From Acinetobacter piscicola (GTDB lineage: Bacteria; Pseudomonadota; Gammaproteobacteria; Pseudomonadales; Moraxellaceae), in assembly GCF_015218165.1 (NCBI RefSeq), contig NZ_CP048659.1, positions 1 through 64,000 of the forward strand: a stretch of 64,000 nt of DNA. Direction: 5' to 3'. The position numbers and the translations under genes were made by a program. Position 1 is the stretch's first letter. The number at the start of each line of letters is the position of its first letter. The notes under the pieces were generated by a model. It was not told where the DNA came from. It saw nothing but the letters and a program-made list of their open reading frames with translations, and did not search any database. Below, one piece after another: positions 11,992-21,403 of this stretch.

Positions 11992-13119
11992 ATGACAACA
12001 ATCTATATTGGCGTAATGACTGGAACCAGCATGGACGGCGTCGATTTTGTTGCCGCTTCATTCGATCCGCTACATATCCATGCCACTCTGACAGTGCCAT
12101 TTGATCCCGATTTACGTGATGAATTGATGGCACTGACTTTACCAGGTGATAATGAAATAGATCGAATGGGTAAAGCAGATGTTGCGCTTGCTACCATGAT
12201 TGGTCAGGCAATCAATCAACTGATTCAAGAAAACAACTTAGATAAATCAAAGATTAAAGCCATTGGTTCACATGGGCAAACCATTCGTCACCGTCCTGAA
12301 CATGGTTTTACCTTGCAGATTGGTGATCCCAATATTATTACTGAAATCACTCAAATTCCTGTCATTTCAGATTTTCGTCGCCGTGATATGGCGGCAGGTG
12401 GGCAGGGTGCACCACTCGTTCCTGCTTTTCATCAGTCACTTTTTCAACATCCCACGATTCATCGCGTAATTTTAAATTTAGGCGGCATTGCCAATGTGAG
12501 TTTATTACCTGCAGGTCAGCCTGATGAAGTTTATGGTTTTGACACAGGACCAGCGAATATTCTTATGGATGCATGGTGCCATCGCTATACAGGGCAACCT
12601 TATGACGAAAATGGCAATTGGGCCGCATATGGACAACCGATTCGTAGTTTATTAGACCGTTTACAAGCACATGAGTTTTTCTCTAAAGAACCACCCAAAA
12701 GTACAGGACGTGAAGACTTTAATTTAGAATGGCTAGATGAGCAGATTGCAGACTGGAAGAATGATCTAGAATATGATGAACTTGAAGATACGCCTGAAAA
12801 TGTGCAAGCAACTTTATTAAAACTTACAACCCGTGCAATTAAAAAAGCCATCTATCGTTCACCTTTAGATACAGGTGAAGTCTATGTCTGTGGCGGTGGA
12901 GCTTATAATTCACATTTGCTTGAGCAATTACGTTGGCGTTTACGTAAACACAATTGGTCAGTACAAACGACATCGGCATTAGGATTGTCCCCAACTTGGG
13001 TCGAGGCAACAGCATTTGCTTGGTTGGCAATGCGTTTTGATCAACAGCTTAGTGGTAATTTACCTGCTGTGACAGGGGCAAAGGGTTATCGTGTTTTAGG
13101 GACGATCACAACGGTTTAA
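11992..13119 (+). CDS. anmK: Anhydro-N-acetylmuramic acid kinase
   Basis: AnmK opens and phosphorylates 1,6-anhydro-MurNAc to MurNAc-6-phosphate in cell-wall recycling. The 375-aa product starts MTTIYIGVMTGTSMDGVDF, the family's phosphate-binding N-terminus, and has GSHGQTIRHRP, RRDMAAGGQGAPLVP, NLGGIANVS and GFDTGPANILMD. An upstream in-frame start (11905) would overlap tyrS and add 29 unrelated residues, so the ATG at 11992 is chosen. The tyrS-anmK divergent pair is a common Acinetobacter/Pseudomonas arrangement. Confidence 0.95.
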   Translation: MTTIYIGVMTGTSMDGVDFVAASFDPLHIHATLTVPFDPDLRDELMALTLPGDNEIDRMGKADVALATMIGQAINQLIQENNLDKSKIKAIGSHGQTIRHRPEHGFTLQIGDPNIITEITQIPVISDFRRRDMAAGGQGAPLVPAFHQSLFQHPTIHRVILNLGGIANVSLLPAGQPDEVYGFDTGPANILMDAWCHRYTGQPYDENGNWAAYGQPIRSLLDRLQAHEFFSKEPPKSTGREDFNLEWLDEQIADWKNDLEYDELEDTPENVQATLLKLTTRAIKKAIYRSPLDTGEVYVCGGGAYNSHLLEQLRWRLRKHNWSVQTTSALGLSPTWVEATAFAWLAMRFDQQLSGNLPAVTGAKGYRVLGTITTV

Positions 13120-13152
13120 TCGCTCTTATCATTCAATTTAAAATATAAAATG

Positions 13153-13182
13153 AGGTCGAAATTGTTAAACAATTCTCGACCT
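13153..13182 (+). terminator. Possible terminator after anmK
   Basis: AGGTCGA...TCGACCT with further pairing ATTGTT/AACAAT forms a long hairpin 33 bp past the stop. The T-run behind it is poor (ATTTAG), so confidence is low. Confidence 0.45.
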
Positions 13183-13268
13183 ATTTAGCCTGATGTATGT
13201 CCTATTCTGCTGTTAAAAAAAGTGCCATAAACTCTCAATATCAATAAAAAATTGAATTGAGTATAAGT

Positions 13269-14108
13269 ATGGCTTTACACACACAACGTTTAACTGAATA
13301 TCAACGTGAAGGTCTGCATTTTGATGTGATTGACTCAGGTCCTTTAGATGGACAGATTTTTGTTTTATTGCACGGTTTTCCTGAAACAAATAAAAGTTGG
13401 CAAGAGACTGCCCAGATTTTAAATCAGGCAGGTTATCGTACTTTTGCAGTTAACCAAAGAGGCTATAGTTTAACGGCACAACCCAGCAAACGCCGTGATT
13501 ATCGTAGTTCGGCATTGGTTGAAGATGTCAATGCTTTACTTGATTTGATTGCACAACCTGTCTATTTGGTGGGACATGATTGGGGCGCAGTGGTGGCTTG
13601 GGATGTGGCACAGCGATATCCTGAAAAAATCAATCATCTGATTACTATTTCAGTACCGCATAAAGCAGCTTATATACGTTCCATGTTAATGAGTAATCAA
13701 CTACTGAAATCCTATTATATGGGGTTATTTCAACTACCTAAAATTCCTGAATTACTCTTTGAAAAATTTACAAAAATTGGTTTGGGGTTATTGAAAAATA
13801 CTGGCATGACAGAACAACAGTTACAAGACTTTCAACAAGATATTGTGACTGAAAAAAGATTAAGCCCTGCATTAAATTGGTATCGAGGCATACCCTTTAG
13901 TTCCAATAAAAACTTACTCAAAGCTGTGACTGTACCCACATTATTTATTTGGGGGAAACACGATGCTGCGATTGGTTATAAAAGTGTGGAACTCAATCAT
14001 CAATATATCGATGCCCCATATAAAGAAATTATTATGGATGCGACGCACTGGATTCCTGTGCAAAATGCCAAGGAACTGAGCGGATACATTTTAGAAACTG
14101 TGGCTTAA
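13269..14108 (+). CDS. Alpha/beta hydrolase (epoxide hydrolase-like)
   Basis: The 279-aa protein has the alpha/beta hydrolase plan: oxyanion-hole HGFPETNKSW, the nucleophile elbow GHDWGAVVAWD (Asp nucleophile, as in epoxide hydrolases and haloalkane dehalogenases), and a late catalytic His in DATHWIPVQNAKEL. A WGKHDAAIG segment carries the acid. The Asp nucleophile after GH and the RGY..S motif (NQRGYSLTAQP) favour an epoxide hydrolase-like activity, but the substrate is unknown. ATG at 13269 is preferred to the TTG four codons upstream; the ribosome site is weak for both. It is followed by a terminator shared with convergent erpA. Confidence 0.85.
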   Translation: MALHTQRLTEYQREGLHFDVIDSGPLDGQIFVLLHGFPETNKSWQETAQILNQAGYRTFAVNQRGYSLTAQPSKRRDYRSSALVEDVNALLDLIAQPVYLVGHDWGAVVAWDVAQRYPEKINHLITISVPHKAAYIRSMLMSNQLLKSYYMGLFQLPKIPELLFEKFTKIGLGLLKNTGMTEQQLQDFQQDIVTEKRLSPALNWYRGIPFSSNKNLLKAVTVPTLFIWGKHDAAIGYKSVELNHQYIDAPYKEIIMDATHWIPVQNAKELSGYILETVA

Positions 14109-14130
14109 ATGATGATATAAATTGCAATAA

Positions 14131-14160
14131 AAATGCCCTCAAATTTCAGGGCATTTTAAA
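14131..14160. terminator. Bidirectional terminator between hydrolase gene and erpA
   Basis: AAATGCCCT (14131-14139) pairs with AGGGCATTT (14148-14156), with A-runs before and T-runs after, between two convergent genes. Confidence 0.85.
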
Positions 14161-14174
14161 AATCTGTTTCAATC

Positions 14175-14510
14175 TTAGATTGAAAATGAAGAACCGCAAC
14201 CACAGGTTGTTGTTGCATTTGGATTATCTACAATAAAACGAGAACCTTCTAAACCTTCAATATAATCGACTTTTGAACCGACTAAATACTGGTAGCTGAG
14301 TGAATCTACCAACATTTTAACATCGCCATTACTAAATTCAGCATCATCATCATTCATGCTTTCAGCAAAGTTAAAGCCATAAGAAAATCCTGAACAGCCG
14401 CCGCCAGTGACATAGACACGTAACATAAGTTCTTGATTACCTTCACTATCACGAAGTTGACGAACTTTATTCGCTGCATTATCAGTTAGTTCAAGAGCTT
14501 GGGCATTCAT
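14175..14510 (-). CDS. erpA: Iron-sulfur cluster insertion protein ErpA
   Basis: ErpA is an A-type carrier that delivers Fe-S clusters to apo-enzymes, essential for isoprenoid synthesis in E. coli. The 111-aa protein has the three cluster-binding Cys in GGGCSGF and TTCGCGSSF and the family core ([32 protein letters not shown]). The short N-terminus and SSFSI end fit ErpA better than IscA or SufA, and no isc or suf genes are adjacent. The start [16 protein letters not shown] has AGGAATATCGCCC upstream. Confidence 0.93.
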   Translation of the reverse strand: MNAQALELTDNAANKVRQLRDSEGNQELMLRVYVTGGGCSGFSYGFNFAESMNDDDAEFSNGDVKMLVDSLSYQYLVGSKVDYIEGLEGSRFIVDNPNATTTCGCGSSFSI

Positions 14511-14639
14511 GGGCGATATTCCTCAAACGAGTTCGATTGTGTCTTACAAAAAAAAGACCATATATAGTATACCTAATATATGGTCAGTCTGTGAACTTTA
14601 AAGTCAATTCTGAGTAAAATTGTTGGTTTTTAATCTAAA

Positions 14640-15644
14640 TTATTTATAGTTCTCGTCTTGAAGCGCACATTCAAAGTTTTTAGGGTCATTTTTACAACGG
14701 AACTGCCATAAAAGTTTCATCATTTGCTTATTATAAACCCCTTGCTTTGTTAAGCTGATTCGAGATTCACGCATTAGTTTTTGATAGCCTGGTTTATCGG
14801 CAGCTGGAACTTGCATCCAATATTTTGCTGGAATATCTGCTTTCATTTTACCGATAATGCCAAAAGCACGTGGTAATTGCGCTTTGACCCAATCACGAGA
14901 TTTTTGCCCAAAACCTTCCGGGAATTTGTCTTTGCGAATAATTAAATTACCTGTCACTTGTAAAATAGGGTAGTTCACAATCGCGCCTTTCGTACCTAAA
15001 CCTTTATGTAATTCTAAGGGTTTAAACACCGCAGCAGGCGCACCAATAATATCTACCTGTCCGTTATTGAACTTTGCACCAAAGTTGGTAACATCCGCAC
15101 TCACCGCTTGGGCACCCACTTGTTGTACCATGATTTTTTGTGCTTGGTCATAGTCTAGAACTGCAATTTTTTTACCAGCGGCTTTCGCCACAGTATTGAT
15201 ATTACGATCATTGACCATCAAGAATGCATCACCTACAGGAATGACCCCGACAACCTCATATTGACCGTTAGTCATATATTTTGCAAAGTTCGGTGAACTT
15301 AAACCTTGCATAATTTTAACCGCAAGATTTAAGTCAGGAATAGCCCCAATTGCATCGAGTGAACCTGTAAAATTATTAAATTGACGACCACGCATGCCTG
15401 TGACACTGATCCCATCACATTTTCCTGCTTTGAAATCTTCTGCAATGACGGCTTCGTTTTGATTAACTTTGAGTTCAATGTCAGCCCCCCATGTTTTAGC
15501 GGCAAGCTGATAATCTTTCATGAGATTAAATACGTCACCATTTTTTCCAACTAAGTCAAATACGCAGACCACTTGTTTGGCTTGGGCGCTGGAGATTGCA
15601 GTACATAAGCCTGCTGCAATTAAGAGTGTCTTAGACCAACTCAT
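14640..15644 (-). CDS. DUF6091-type putative solute-binding protein (paralogue 2)
   Basis: A 334-aa secreted protein of the same family as the gene at 9546. The signal peptide (MSWSKTLLIAAGLCTAISSAQA) ends at AQA-KQ. The mature protein has VCVFDLVGKNGDVFN, GKCDGISV, the LGxKGAIVNYP segment and the C-terminal Cys pair FRC...FEC, although the tail is the most divergent of the four (QFRCKNDPKNFECALQDENYK). ATG is preceded by AAGGAAAATAAA. It heads a run of three leftward paralogues but has its own flanking sequence and no clear shared operon. Ligand unknown. Confidence 0.85.
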   Translation of the reverse strand: MSWSKTLLIAAGLCTAISSAQAKQVVCVFDLVGKNGDVFNLMKDYQLAAKTWGADIELKVNQNEAVIAEDFKAGKCDGISVTGMRGRQFNNFTGSLDAIGAIPDLNLAVKIMQGLSSPNFAKYMTNGQYEVVGVIPVGDAFLMVNDRNINTVAKAAGKKIAVLDYDQAQKIMVQQVGAQAVSADVTNFGAKFNNGQVDIIGAPAAVFKPLELHKGLGTKGAIVNYPILQVTGNLIIRKDKFPEGFGQKSRDWVKAQLPRAFGIIGKMKADIPAKYWMQVPAADKPGYQKLMRESRISLTKQGVYNKQMMKLLWQFRCKNDPKNFECALQDENYK

Positions 15645-15781
15645 TTTATTTTCCTTTCCGTGATTAAGTTATTGTTTTGATAGGTGCTGTGTGAAGAGTC
15701 TTATTCTTGCGCAGGCATCTTGATATAAGATTAAGTGTTAAGCATTTGCTCAACAATGACTTAAATGACAAATTATAAGCT

Positions 15782-15815
15782 AAAAAAAAACCCAGAATTA
15801 ATTCTGGGTTTTTCT
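15782..15815 (-). terminator. Intrinsic terminator of DUF6091 paralogue 3
   Basis: The 18-bp palindrome CCCAGAATTAATTCTGGG (15791-15808) is flanked by A9 on the left and a T-rich run on the right. On the minus strand it lies 21 bp past the stop of the next gene and is followed by T9. Confidence 0.9.
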
Positions 15816-15828
15816 TTTTAAATCAATA

Positions 15829-16833
15829 TTATTCGCCTGCTAAAGAGCACTCGAAGTTTGCTTTATCGACAGAGCAGCGTGCTTTTTTCAATACAGACAT
15901 CATGCTCGCATCATAGATGCCCATTTTTGTTAATTCTAAACGTCCGTCACGCATGAGCTTTTGATATTTTAATTTATCATCAGCAGTCAAGTTTACTTTA
16001 TATTTCGCTGGGATAGATGCTTCTAAGCGACTAATCATTGAAAAACTCTTTGGTAAGTTCTTCACGAAATAATCACGAGACTTTTGACCAAAACCTGCAG
16101 GGAATTTTTCTGGGCGAATTAAGAAGTCAGCTGTAATTTGTAGCACTGGGAAGTTAAATACTGCACCATTTGCACCTAAGCCTTTGTTTAATTCTAAAGG
16201 TTTATATGCATATGCTGGCGCACCGATCATATCAACTTGACCGTTATTGAATTTTGCAGCAAAGTTAGAGATATCAGAAATAACCGCTTGTGCACCAACA
16301 CGTTGTACCATAACTTTTTGTGCTTGGTCATAGCCTAAAACTGCGAATTTTTTACCCGCTGCTTTTTCAATTGAGTTAATGCTCTTGTCACGAACAAAAA
16401 TGAATGCAGAACCTAAAGGTGCAATACCTGCAACTTCATATTTTTTACTACCAAGATTCGACACCATTTTGCCTGCGTTACGCGCATCAAGAGCAAAAGT
16501 AATCGCTTTTTGTGCAATCGCATTACTTGGCGCACCACCTAAAGAATCGATAGAACCAACAAATTTGTTATATTGACGTGCACGCATTGCTGTCATGAAT
16601 ACGCCGTCACATTTACCTGCTTTAAAGTCGTTATCAGCAACAGCTTCATCTTGTTTAGGGATCAGAGTCACATCTGCTCCCCAACCTTTTGCAGCTAAAG
16701 CCCATTCTTGTGCCATTTGGAATGATTCACCAGATTTACCAAGTAAATCAAATACACATACATTGATAGCCGCATTTGCATTGGCAGCGGTTAAACCTAA
16801 GATTGTTGTTGCAGCGAGCGCTATTTTTTTCAT
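15829..16833 (-). CDS. DUF6091-type putative solute-binding protein (paralogue 3)
   Basis: Same family, 334 aa from MKKIALAATTILGLTAANANA, a clean signal peptide. I choose this ATG, which has AAGGACC seven bases upstream, over an in-frame start 21 codons earlier that would give a charged, non-signal N-terminus. Conserved marks: VCVFDLLGKSGESF, GKCDGVFM, GLGANGAVFNFP, and KARC...FECSL. It is the copy closest to paralogues 1 and 4 in the N-terminal LLGK(S/A)GES motif. It has its own terminator, so each gene in this cluster appears to be its own transcription unit. Confidence 0.86.
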   Translation of the reverse strand: MKKIALAATTILGLTAANANAAINVCVFDLLGKSGESFQMAQEWALAAKGWGADVTLIPKQDEAVADNDFKAGKCDGVFMTAMRARQYNKFVGSIDSLGGAPSNAIAQKAITFALDARNAGKMVSNLGSKKYEVAGIAPLGSAFIFVRDKSINSIEKAAGKKFAVLGYDQAQKVMVQRVGAQAVISDISNFAAKFNNGQVDMIGAPAYAYKPLELNKGLGANGAVFNFPVLQITADFLIRPEKFPAGFGQKSRDYFVKNLPKSFSMISRLEASIPAKYKVNLTADDKLKYQKLMRDGRLELTKMGIYDASMMSVLKKARCSVDKANFECSLAGE

Positions 16834-17250
16834 AATTTGGTCCTTGTCAATTATACGTCCATAATTGGAGTTTCTTTTAAACGCAATCTTAATCAACTTT
16901 TTTTAAAAAAAATAGAGCTTTTACTCCATTTTTTTATCTATTTTAGATCATTGCATTATTTAAATTTTCATTGTAAATCAGTTAAAAAAAATTAAGTTAA
17001 ATTATTTAAGATTTTGTATTTTATTGTATTTTTAAATTTATATATTATGCAATATTTTATAAAAAATAATTTGTGTATTAAAATACTGAATAAATTGAAC
17101 GTAACAGTTTATGTTTGATTACAACAAAAACCTCTTTTTCCTACATTAAGCAGAGTGAATCTTTCACAAGCCGAATCGTTTTTTATGACAGACAGCTAGG
17201 AGTCAACAGGACTGTAAATAAAATGTGCATATTATACAGTCCTGATACGG
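16834..17250. other. AT-rich intergenic region
   Basis: 417 bp between two leftward paralogues. Very AT-rich, expected to hold the promoter of paralogue 3. I see no gene. An inverted repeat near its right end (17207-17244) is listed separately. Confidence 0.5.
17207..17244. repeat. Inverted repeat after DUF6091 paralogue 4
   Basis: CAGGACTGTA and TACAGTCCTG are perfect 10-bp arms around an 18-base AT-rich loop, 7 bp past the stop of the leftward gene. There is no T-run, so it may be a weak terminator or mRNA 3'-end stabiliser. Confidence 0.5.
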
Positions 17251-18255
17251 TTATTCATCAGTCAATGAGCATTCAAAGTTAGTACGTTCTACGGTACAAC
17301 GTGCACGCTTAAGAACGGACATCATGGTTGCATCATAAACGCCTTGTTTTGTCAGTTCTATACGGACTTCGCGTAAGAGTTTTTGATATTTGATTTCATC
17401 TTCTTTTGAGATATTCAGTTTATATTTTGTGGGAATTTCAGCCTCTAGCCGCTCAATAAGTTTAAATGTTTTTGGCAATCTTTTGAGCGACCAAGCACGT
17501 GATTGGCTACCAAAACTATTAGGAAATTGGTCTGCTTTGATGATGATGTCTGCTGTGACATGCATAACGGGATACGTAAACATGGCACCTTTAGTACCTA
17601 AGCCTTTGTAAACTTCTAAGGGTTTAAAGGCATATGCTGGTGCAGGTACAGAGTCAACTTCACCTGAATTAAATCTTTTGACAAAATTTGATAAATCGGA
17701 AGGAACCCCGATTGCGCCGACACGATCAACCGCAGCTTTTTGTGCTATATCATAATGTAAATAAGCAAATTTAACCCCTTTAGCTTTTTCAAATGAGTCG
17801 ATTTTGCGGTCACGAACGAAAATATAAGCCATACCCAAGGGACTGATACCCGCTAGTTCATATTTGATACCATTTTTAACAGAAATGAGTCTTTTATCAT
17901 TACGTTTATCAAGTGCATAGGCAATTGCTTTTTGGGCAATTGCATAGCTTGGAACACTTCCTAATGCATCAATAGAGCCACCAAACTTATTATATTCACG
18001 CGAACGCATTGTGGTCATCGCAACAGCATCACATTTATTCGTTTTAAAATCTTTATCAGCTTGTTCTTCTGACTTGTAAGCAACGAGGTTGATATCTGCC
18101 CCCCAATTTTTAGCAGCTAAAGCCCATTCTTCCATGACTTTATATGATTCGCCAGCCTTACCTAAAAGGTCAAATACACAGACATTTTGTTTTGCTTGTG
18201 CTATTGAAGGAATACATATCCCGAAGGCACAAACTAAAAATAATTTTTTTTTCAT
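17251..18255 (-). CDS. DUF6091-type putative solute-binding protein (paralogue 4)
   Basis: Fourth family member, 334 aa, signal peptide MKKKLFLVCAFGICIPSIAQA with cleavage before KQNVCVFDLLGKAGES. It keeps the four Cys positions (VCVFD, NKCDA, ARC, FEC) and ends VLKRARCTVERTNFECSLTDE, almost the same as paralogue 1 (VLKRARCTIERTNFECSLMDE), so these two share a recent C-terminal ancestry although they lie 7 kb apart on opposite strands. AAGGAAATAACA precedes the ATG. Function inferred only from secretion and the binding-protein-like plan. Confidence 0.85.
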   Translation of the reverse strand: MKKKLFLVCAFGICIPSIAQAKQNVCVFDLLGKAGESYKVMEEWALAAKNWGADINLVAYKSEEQADKDFKTNKCDAVAMTTMRSREYNKFGGSIDALGSVPSYAIAQKAIAYALDKRNDKRLISVKNGIKYELAGISPLGMAYIFVRDRKIDSFEKAKGVKFAYLHYDIAQKAAVDRVGAIGVPSDLSNFVKRFNSGEVDSVPAPAYAFKPLEVYKGLGTKGAMFTYPVMHVTADIIIKADQFPNSFGSQSRAWSLKRLPKTFKLIERLEAEIPTKYKLNISKEDEIKYQKLLREVRIELTKQGVYDATMMSVLKRARCTVERTNFECSLTDE

Positions 18256-18864
18256 TGTTATTTCCTTAACTTTTTATCTAACTTAACCCATAAGTTTTTA
18301 TTATTTTTAACATAAAAAGAGAATCATAATCCAATACTAAGCGCTGAGTGGTAAGGAGATACTCAACCTTAAATTTTTTAAAAATCACGCAATATATTTA
18401 GTGCTTGTTTAAATATAGATGATTTGATCTTATAAAGCGGAAAATGGAGAATACAGAAAAAACTTGAAGTTTGAAAAATGAGCAATTAATATAGCGCTCA
18501 AATCAGCCATTGTGGCTTTGATCAATAATGATTTCAATTGACATTTAACCTTTATTCATCTTGTACGTTGCCTTTGACAAGAGTCTCTTTACACTTAACT
18601 GGTTGCAGGATGACCATAATATCTTGATTTAACCCGCCATTTATTTGATCCAAAACAGCAGAATTGTATTTGGAATATTCGGGAGAAAAATCATGTTGTT
18701 AACTGTACTTATGCACTTTGGTTTGCAATAAAACCATATAAAACTGAACGCTTTAAATTGCGTGAAAAATTTAAAAACTTTTTAAAGAATATAAATGCTT
18801 TCGGTACGTTGTTTTAATGAAAAATGACGCGCGTACTGACATTTAAAAAATTGTTAGTGAAAAT
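18256..18864. other. Intergenic region with a likely gene remnant
   Basis: 609 bp with no intact gene between divergent units. The central part is less AT-rich than its flanks and holds a 48-codon open stretch on the minus strand (18552-18695) that reads like the C-terminus of a real protein. The outer parts should hold the promoters of paralogue 4 and of the AAA+ gene. Confidence 0.45.
18552..18695 (-). pseudogene. Possible remnant of a protein C-terminus
   Basis: Read on the minus strand, this stretch gives 47 residues ending in a stop, including YSKYNSAVLDQINGG and VILQPVKCKETLVKGNVQDE, with a protein-like composition and no start codon in frame with a ribosome site; an in-frame stop lies two codons before the first residue shown. 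I do not recognise the family. It may be the last piece of a decayed gene, or chance. Confidence 0.3.
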
Positions 18865-20988
18865 ATGAATAAATATGTAAATCAACCTTTTGCCGATGAT
18901 GTGCAACAAGGTGAGATGGAGAGTTTTACTGAAATTCATCCATTGGCGAAGCTATGGGCTTTTCGTTTTTTAGTTGAATTAGGTGGTGCAAAAGAGTTTA
19001 TTTTAGACAATTGTTTTAATAATCAGTGGATTGCAAAACAGTTGGGCTTTTCTGAACCTTTGTTAAATGATCAATTTAACGAGCAAGCTGCCTATCAAGA
19101 ACTTAAACAGCTTCATCAAAATATTGAACAGCAGCATTTAAATCAGCCATTTCAATTTAGTGAAGAATTACAATTTAATCTTAAATTATTACAACAGCTT
19201 TTAGATTTAAATGATGTTGAAAGTCTGATTTTAGGTTTTGTGATTTTACTCAATAGTGAACAACTTTTAGATGATATTGCAGATACATTAGGCGAGTTAA
19301 CAGCGTCTAAAACCTTACGTGCGTTAGCGATTGTGTTGGATGTGCCTTATGAAGAAATTCGTCAAGCACTCTCTACACAAGGACGATTACAGCGTAGTGG
19401 TTTAGTCAGTTTACAGCAGTATTACCGTAATTATTTACGTATTAAATTAAGTTTAGTCTCAAATCAATTGGTGGATAAATTACTGGTTAAAGCCAATGAT
19501 GTGATGGATTTGTTCACGGGTACGATTAATAAAAGTGATAGGGCTGAACTTACGATTCAAGATTATCCTCATCTACAAAAAGATTTAAATTTATTGTTGG
19601 CTTATTTAAAACAAGTCAAAAATACCAAACAAAAAGGTGTCAATATCTTCCTTTATGGAAGCTCAGGTACAGGTAAAACGCAGCTATGTAAAGTCTTAGC
19701 TGCTGAGTTAGCGGTACAACTTTTTGAAATTTCTTATGAAGATGCGGATGGTGATGCCATTTCTGCAACAGGGCGTTTATGTGCTTATCGTGCAGCACAA
19801 TGTATTTTTGACAGCCAATCTGCTTTATTGATGTTTGATGAAGTTGAAGATGTATTTAATGATACTGAAAATGGAATGGGAATGAAAAGTACTGCCCAGA
19901 GTCGTAAGGCTTGGGTAAATCGTATTTTAGAGCAAAACCAAACACCTACAATTTGGGTGTCTAATTCTGATCAGCTTGATCCTGCATTTATTCGTCGCTT
20001 TGATATGGTCTTGGAAATAAAAGTACCGCCGAAAAAGCAACGTATGAACTTTATTGTTAAACAATGTGGTCATGAATTAGACCCAATGTATCAAGAGGCA
20101 TTTTCAAATATCGAACAGCTTTCACCTGCGATTTTAAATCGTAGTTATAAAGTTGCGAAAATGGCAAAAATGCACAATGACAATTTAGCGTTACCCAATA
20201 GTATGACGAAATTAATTTCAAATACATTAAAGGCGCAAGGTTTTCGTGCAGTTAAATTACAAGACAGTAATGCTTTGCCACAATTTTATGACCTGAGCTA
20301 TATCAATACATCCTCTAACCTAAAAGACATTGCCACAGGAATTCAACGCCATGGTTTTGGTCGCTTATGTTTATATGGTGCATCAGGTACAGGTAAAACG
20401 GCATTTGCACGTTGGTTGGCTGAATTCATTGATCAACCTTTGCTGATCAAGAGAGGCTCTGACTTAATTTCACCTTGGGTTGGGCAAACTGAACAAAACT
20501 TAGCACAAGCTTTTGCTGAAGCTGAAGAGCAGCAAGCCGTATTATTGTTAGACGAAGTCGATAGCTTATTACAAGATCGACGACAAGCAAGTAAATCTTG
20601 GGAAATTTCACAAGTAAACGAGTTCTTGGTTCAAATGGAAAGTTTTAACGGCATTGTTGTTGCAACGACCAACCGTTTTGAAGAATTAGACCAAGCTGCT
20701 TTACGTCGTTTCGATTTTAAAATGCACTTTGATTTCTTAACCTATGCACAGCGTTTCGCTTTATTGGAAAATGTTTGCCAACAATTAAATCTTGAAATAG
20801 ACGAAGTTCAAATCAAAGTACAGCTACAAGGACTAAATCGTCTTTGTGCAGGAGACTTTGCTGTTATTGTTCGCCAAGCATGTTTTCAGCCATTTAAAAA
20901 TGTAAATGCTGTACTACAACACTTACATGAAGAAATGGCTGTTAAATATAAAACTTCACAAAGTATTGGATTTACCGCATCAAATTGA
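18865..20988 (+). CDS. Tandem AAA+ ATPase domain protein
   Basis: A 707-aa cytoplasmic protein with an N-terminal helical region (about 1-235) and two AAA+ modules. Module 1: Walker A GSSGTGKT (from about residue 265), Walker B LLMFDEVEDVF, and FIRRFD with the arginine finger. Module 2: Walker A GASGTGKT (from about 505), Walker B VLLLDEVDSLL, sensor ATTNRFEELD and ALRRFDFK. Both modules keep their catalytic residues, so both should hydrolyse ATP. The two-domain plan recalls Cdc48/ClpB-like unfoldases, but it lacks their substrate domains and I cannot name a function. It stands alone between the DUF6091 cluster and the rRNA operon; its stop codon lies inside the terminator hairpin. Confidence 0.85.
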   Translation: MNKYVNQPFADDVQQGEMESFTEIHPLAKLWAFRFLVELGGAKEFILDNCFNNQWIAKQLGFSEPLLNDQFNEQAAYQELKQLHQNIEQQHLNQPFQFSEELQFNLKLLQQLLDLNDVESLILGFVILLNSEQLLDDIADTLGELTASKTLRALAIVLDVPYEEIRQALSTQGRLQRSGLVSLQQYYRNYLRIKLSLVSNQLVDKLLVKANDVMDLFTGTINKSDRAELTIQDYPHLQKDLNLLLAYLKQVKNTKQKGVNIFLYGSSGTGKTQLCKVLAAELAVQLFEISYEDADGDAISATGRLCAYRAAQCIFDSQSALLMFDEVEDVFNDTENGMGMKSTAQSRKAWVNRILEQNQTPTIWVSNSDQLDPAFIRRFDMVLEIKVPPKKQRMNFIVKQCGHELDPMYQEAFSNIEQLSPAILNRSYKVAKMAKMHNDNLALPNSMTKLISNTLKAQGFRAVKLQDSNALPQFYDLSYINTSSNLKDIATGIQRHGFGRLCLYGASGTGKTAFARWLAEFIDQPLLIKRGSDLISPWVGQTEQNLAQAFAEAEEQQAVLLLDEVDSLLQDRRQASKSWEISQVNEFLVQMESFNGIVVATTNRFEELDQAALRRFDFKMHFDFLTYAQRFALLENVCQQLNLEIDEVQIKVQLQGLNRLCAGDFAVIVRQACFQPFKNVNAVLQHLHEEMAVKYKTSQSIGFTASN

Positions 20989-21006
20989 TGCGGTTTTTCT
21001 TTTTTA
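20974..21006 (+). terminator. Terminator overlapping the AAA+ gene stop codon
   Basis: ACCGCATC and GATGCGGT (20974-20994 in all) form the stem, followed by TTTTCTTTTTT. The TGA stop (20986-20988) is in the descending arm, so translating ribosomes would cover the hairpin. Confidence 0.88.
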
Positions 21007-21184
21007 ATCGAAAATTAAAAAATGTAGACTAAATCTTCAGCAGTGATAATAAAAAATAAATTACAAAAATGCTTTAATTGTGAAAAAAATAATTAAAATT
21101 GTTTAAAAAATAGATAAAAAAACATTTTTTTAACGATTTTCGTAGAAAAAATACCCATGCAATAAAAAACTTTAAAAAAAGGGG

Positions 21185-21212
21185 TTGCGTCGTATCTGAA
21201 ATGCTGTAGAAT
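21185..21212 (+). promoter_or_regulatory. rRNA operon promoter
   Basis: TTGCGT (21185-21190), 16-bp spacer, TAGAAT (21207-21212): a near-consensus sigma-70 promoter downstream of an A/T-rich UP-like block, about 340 bp before 16S. Start would be near 21219. Confidence 0.7.
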
Positions 21213-21403
21213 GCACATCCATCGGCGGTGATGAAGATTAAAACTTCTGATAAAACAATGACTTGGTTGAATTGATTAAGTTGGGTTTTAGAAGGAAGGA
21301 TTAAAAATAATTTTCATTACATGTTGACTTTCTAGAGATAGAGAGTAATATAGCCGACCTAGCTTGATGCTGACGAAGCATTAAGAAGATCATTAAGAGA
21401 ATA

